A stretch of DNA of 64,000 bases, from positions 55,249,323-55,313,322 of the forward strand of contig OZ012685.1 in the NCBI GenBank assembly GCA_963942565.1, read 5' to 3'. Below are positions 59,200 to 64,000 of this stretch, in pieces (positions within the stretch are counted from its first letter, which is position 1; each line of letters begins with the position of its first letter). Under the pieces are notes generated by a model. The model was not told the DNA's origin. It ran no database searches and was given only the letters and a program-made list of their open reading frames with translations. The DNA comes from Maea johnstoni. Its lineage: Eukaryota; Annelida; Polychaeta; Spionida; Magelonidae. A program made the position numbers and the translations under genes.

Positions 59200-62100
59200 T
59201 TAAACACCCCAAAATATGTAAGAAAAGTCCCAAAATGGTCAAAATGATAGGTATATGGGTAGGAAAGACATCCTAAAATGTTCAAAACTCAGCTGAGATC
59301 AAACATAGGGATCAGTGTTTGGTATCAAAATGTTGGTCTGAAAGGGAAGTACCTTTTCAAATACTTATCACATGACTCACAATAACTCATGATGTAATAA
59401 AGGTCATTCAAGGTCAAAATGGCTGCCAAATCAAGAATCTGGGATTTTCCGATAAATTATAATTTCTATTTATAATTTTCTTAGTTGTTTATAAGGTATG
59501 TATTTCTTATCTATAGCCACTTTTTCTAAACGATTGCCTTTTAGTGGAGTTGTTAAACATTTTAGAAAGTTCATTGATTAGAATTATAAGTCCAATTTTG
59601 AGATTTAAGGTACAAAGAAGGGTACCAGGCCCACCTGGAGCCCCCTAAAATGGACTAAAATGGTACAAATTTGAAAATCAAAATGACTGTATCTTATGTT
59701 TTACCAGTCGTAAAGGAGTAGATGATGCATCGAAATATCAGGTTTAATTTTCTCTTTAATCTGGAAGATGATGGTAAAAAAATTCTAAAATTAAGGGGTC
59801 ATTGAAGGTCAAATAAAGGTCAAAATGTATTTTTTTTTCTAAAAGATTCAAATTTTGATGAAGAGATTTTGATGAAGTAGTAGTGTTTTGTCATTATATA
59901 ATTTCCAAACCAAGTTACCACAATAACTGACAGATATATTATCTCGAATAAGGTATTACCTTTTTTACCATTTACCGGTGAAAATGAAGTTGTTTTAAGT
60001 AAATATGGCGGCATGGAATGCGGCATTTGGCTATACCATGCTTATAATAAGTGTTAAAAGATGGCTTGTCAGAAAGTGCTAGTATGGGACCACTATTTAG
60101 GTCATAAAAGTTGTGAAAAACAAACATCATGGGCATTGTTTGGTATCAAAATGCTTGTTGTAAGACAATCTTTCCATATCAGGCAACCAACTTAGGGTAG
60201 GGTATATTGTTGTGATATTATAGGTCATTCAAGGTCAAACTAACCCAAATTACATAATCTAAAGGCATTTCGTCTTTGAATTGTTCAGTTAGCAGCTTAT
60301 TAAACTCTCCTGGAATAACTATTTCATCCTGGAAATATCTTTAGCCGAGAAATATCTTTAGAAAGGTTTCTCAGACATTTTTTGAGTCAATTCAAGACAA
60401 AGTCTGGGCTAATCTTGAATATTTAGGGACCAAAAATGACAAAATGCCTGATTACGGGTGCACTCAAATATCTAAGTGAAGCAGCAGAAAGTTGACATAA
60501 CAGAGTCATGTCTTATGCATATGGTATGTCAGCTTCCATTTTTAATAGGGAGAATAAGCCTTTTAACTTGCCTTTTGTGTTTGTCATGTGAAATTAAAGG
60601 CATTGTAAAATATTACCGAGGTTTAAAGAACAAATGAAGGTCAAATGAAGGTCAAAACGTCATTTGTCTCTAAAAATATTCAATTTTTGAAGAAAGATTT
60701 TTGGTGAAGAAGTTATGTTTTGCCATTACATAATCTCCTTACCAAGTTTTTCCACAATAATTGACATATAACTTATCTTTGATATGTTTTGTAATATTTC
60801 CTTTCCCCGTTACCTGTGAAAATGTTGTAGTTTTAAGTTAATTTGCAGATGCGGAATATGCTATTGGGCAATCCATGCCTATATTGAGTGTTTAAGATAG
60901 GGTTGTGAAAAAGTGCTAGTGTTGGACCATTGTTCAAGTTATAAAAGTTGTGAGCACCAAACATTATAGGCATTGTTTGGTATCAAAATGCTTGTTGTTA
61001 GACAATCTTTCCATTTCATGCAACCATTTGAGGGTAGGGTATTCTGTTGTGGTATTAGAGGTCATTCAATGTCAGACTCAAACCCCATTTTCACGCATTT
61101 CGTCTTTGAATTGTCCATTAAGTGGCTTATTGAATTTTCCTGGAATACATATTTTATCCTGCTAATATTTTCAGGTGTGAAATATCTTTTAAGAGGATTC
61201 TCAAGTTTTTTTGTGTTACTTCAAGACAAAGATTGGCTGTTTAACTTGCCTATTGTGTACTTCACGTACAAGCAAAGATAGTTTAAAATATTGATGAGAT
61301 TTAAGGAAAAAATGAAGGTCAAAAGGTCAAAGAGAGTATTCGTGACTTTGGGGCATATAACTGTATATTGCAGTGGAATCTTGAATGAGTAATTTTATAT
61401 ACCTGCAAGGTATTTTTGACATTCATGAAATAAAAAGCAGTTAGTTTACAACTCTAGTAACAAGTTGATTTGCATCTTTGTGGAGGTCAAATAATGAGAC
61501 TGCCAGGAATTTAACTAGAAGCGATCTCTGAATTGTTCTAAAAAACAAGGCCAATATTGACTTTCAGTGTCATCTATGCCCCATACACCAAACTCCATGC
61601 ACAAGGTTTAATAGTATCAAAATGTTTGCTACATATCCATTTTTGTCATTTTAGGATCAAAGCCAGTGTTAAATATAGATGGTGTAAAGGTTTGAGGTCA
61701 AGAGGTCAAATATAGTATTCATGACTTTAGTCATGAAGTGCAGGAACTGAGTTAGTTTACAGCTTTACTATAACCAGATGAAATGAGTTGCTTTTGATTG
61801 CATTTCGAGGTCAAGAAATAGGAAGTTTCATTTTTACCTAGGACAGCATGCAACAATTAACCACTGACTCCTTTGCAAGCTAGTGCAAGTGAATTCGGTA
61901 AAAAACAGCAATTGGGCAAGCTGAACAAGACCCTGACTTGCCCCGCTCTGCAAGTAATGTTTTGGGCAAGGTCCAATCTAACCTTTATTTTACAGTGGCG
62001 GGGCAAGTGGAAGTGCTGGCGGGGGAAGTCAACTTTATGGGCAGCTTGCCCCGCTCAGAAAATAATGTTTTTCGACCTATGTTGCACCCTGTAGGAGTAA

Positions 62101-64000
62101 ACCTATTGATGTTTTCTTGTTAAATGAAATATGCAGAAAAAAGTAAGATAGGAGTTAAAGTAAGGGTTAAACGAAGGTTAAAATGTAGAAGGAAAGTTTG
62201 GGGTTTAACCTCTTTCAACAGTTTATGTCATATTGCAATGAGATAGAAACCGGGATCAGGGAAAAAATTCCCTTCTCTTTACGAATAGGTCCAAGGGGTC
62301 TTTCACTGTGCAGAAGGACCATAGACAGACCTCCACAACGCCACATATTTATAAAGCGACCAGGTCAACCAGCAAGTTGACTGGGTACCCAGTGGAGACC
62401 TAAATCTGCGAACTCTTGCTTAGGAGCCAGGTGTCGTAACTGCTATGCCACGGCTGGTCCCCAGGTTAAATTGTAAATAATTTGGCATATTAGGAATTCT
62501 ATAGCAGACGATGATGTTATGATCATTATGATGAAAAAGTACTAATCAATACAATTTCTCTATCATCATTCCAATATATGTAGATACTAAATTAGTACTT
62601 TTTAAATTAAAATTTTTCTTGTTGTTTTCCCTCCAGTGTTTCTAAATGTGCATATGCACAACGTGTGGCAATTTCTGGAATTCAATGACAACCATTTTAT
62701 AAATCTAGTCATATGATTTATAAAATTATTATCCTTATGGAATTGTCAATTATTCCTGTCAGTTCAGTTTTGACGGTTCATAATTTCCATATAAAGATAA
62801 CTTTCATTGTATCTGGGGGTTAAAAACTAATATTAATGTCAAGATTCATGCTGTTATCCCAAGATAAGCCACGATAACCTCTGGAGGTTTATAAGGTAGA
62901 ACACCACAGTTCACTGGTTCTTTTTTGTAATAATCAAATCAAGCACATGCGACCGAGTGTATAATTGAATTATGTTTACATACCTTAATCCATTTTGGAA
63001 AACAAGCATATCTAAAAATCCCAATTTAGGATTCTGTTCATTTTTCGCTGACAGTCGTGCTATCTGTGACTATTTTATGTGCATTCCTAAGCAGTGAAGG
63101 CCTTTTGGCTTATTTCAATAAACAGCTATATAACCCGGTTAAATAAGTGACATCTTCTGAGGTGAGAGATTCAAAAACATATACCAGAGCTCATATTGAC
63201 CTTCAATGACCTCTAAAACTGAACAGGGACCGTCACACAAGAAAATTAATTAAACTGTAGAAATCGTAAAGAGAACCTAGCATCATGCTAGCAATTCTCC
63301 CCCTCAAATTCTGTTTCTATGCATTAAAGAACCCTAGGATAATAATGACTGAAGTTAGTTTTACTGCATGAGCTAAGAAAATAATTCTAGCTTTGAACTG
63401 AGCTTATTAATCTTTGCTGGCCTTCAAATTCACAAAGTTACTAATGTTTGTACAAATGGTATCAATAAGCTATCCTTGAACTTTATGACTTCCATTTTTT
63501 TTTCTGAACACAGATTGCCAATAGAGAGAAAAATGACGTTTTGACCTTAATCTGACCTTCATTTTTTCCTAGAAATATTGATATTTTACACTGCCTTAAT
63601 ATTTTCCATTGAAAACTTAACTGCAGTAGGAAGACTAAAAATCTACTTCAATTTAATAAATAGTATGTTTGACCTTTGATTAATTTACTACTGAATTTGA
63701 ATCAGAATTAGGTAAAACCTCAGTAGTCTCAGTCTTTTACCTCCGCATAGGTACAAAGCGACTTATTCTTATCTGGAAATATTGTAAACTTACTATTCAA
63801 TTGATTTCATGATTATCAAATATTCTTTTCAAGCAAATAAGCAATACTCATTTGACCAAAGTGCAACTGCAGTATATAGATCTTTGTTTCAAAGTCTAAA
63901 GTGCTCCATTTAGCCTGATGACCTTGGTTTGACATTCAGATTTTCCTTAAATCGTAATATCATTTCACACTATCTTCAACCTCACATGACAAACACAAAT
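59200..64000. repeat. Large block of diverged AGGTCA-rich repeats, both orientations
   Basis: 59820-60330 and 60680-61160 are diverged direct copies (shared caaaatgcttgttgt, gacaatctttccat, gcatttcgtctttgaattgt). 60574-60660 matches the reverse complement of 63914-64000 and of 63527-63620. Many aaggtcattcaaggtcaaaa-type pairs. No coding remnant recognised. Confidence 0.75.
62205..62462 (-). mobile_element. Second tRNA-derived SINE
   Basis: Minus strand head gaccagccgtggcatagcag then ttacgacacctgg is tRNA-like (A box tggcatagcag; worn B box gagttcgcagatt). Body runs to the tail ctcattgcaatatgacataa. A tail fragment of the same type lies at 44273-44430. Confidence 0.6.

Overview
The window is animal nuclear DNA, most likely from a marine invertebrate with a large, repeat-rich genome (a lophotrochozoan or an invertebrate deuterostome; I cannot place it further). 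The reasons are a spliced developmental-protease gene with introns of up to about 21 kb, tRNA-derived SINEs, many short non-autonomous DNA elements, long microsatellites and a 200-N assembly gap.

The only protein-coding gene I can support is a partial BMP1/tolloid-family astacin metalloprotease on the minus strand. Nine consecutive coding exons (57841 down to 8030; 1,617 nt, about 539 codons) have canonical GT/AG boundaries, and the reading phase is compatible across all eight introns. In order they encode an acidic/basic prodomain with the Asp-switch-like MGD motif, a furin-type site (RQKR), the astacin catalytic domain with [18 protein letters not shown] and the Met-turn SIMHYA, CUB1 and CUB2. 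The signal-peptide exon should lie right of 57841. The EGF and later CUB exons should lie left of position 1, because exon 8030-8225 ends in phase 1 as expected before an EGF exon.

Everything else is intronic or flanking and dominated by repeats. (1) Two families of about 210-230 bp imperfect-palindrome elements with TTAA at both ends and CCC...GGG termini (here called A and B, piggyBac-like MITEs by target and ends), about 32 and 18 recognisable copies. They nest in each other, form head-to-head pairs, and several lie inside short tandem duplications; one such duplication holds a filled and an empty copy side by side. (2) A tRNA-derived SINE whose body resembles the V-SINE core, plus a second tRNA-derived SINE near 62.3 kb. 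(3) A nearly perfect 475-bp palindrome at 9.67-10.15 kb that abuts a family A copy and shares its TTAA. (4) Several minisatellites with units of 40-150 bp. (5) Long AT, CT/GA, CTA/ATT and polypurine tracts, some touching splice sites. (6) A 59.2-64 kb block of diverged repeats in both orientations, rich in AGGTCA direct repeats.

The most notable observations concern where the elements sit. Partial copies of two coding-exon boundaries lie beside the real exons; one is separated from the real splice site by a family B element. No retrovirus-like or Polinton-like element was recognised.
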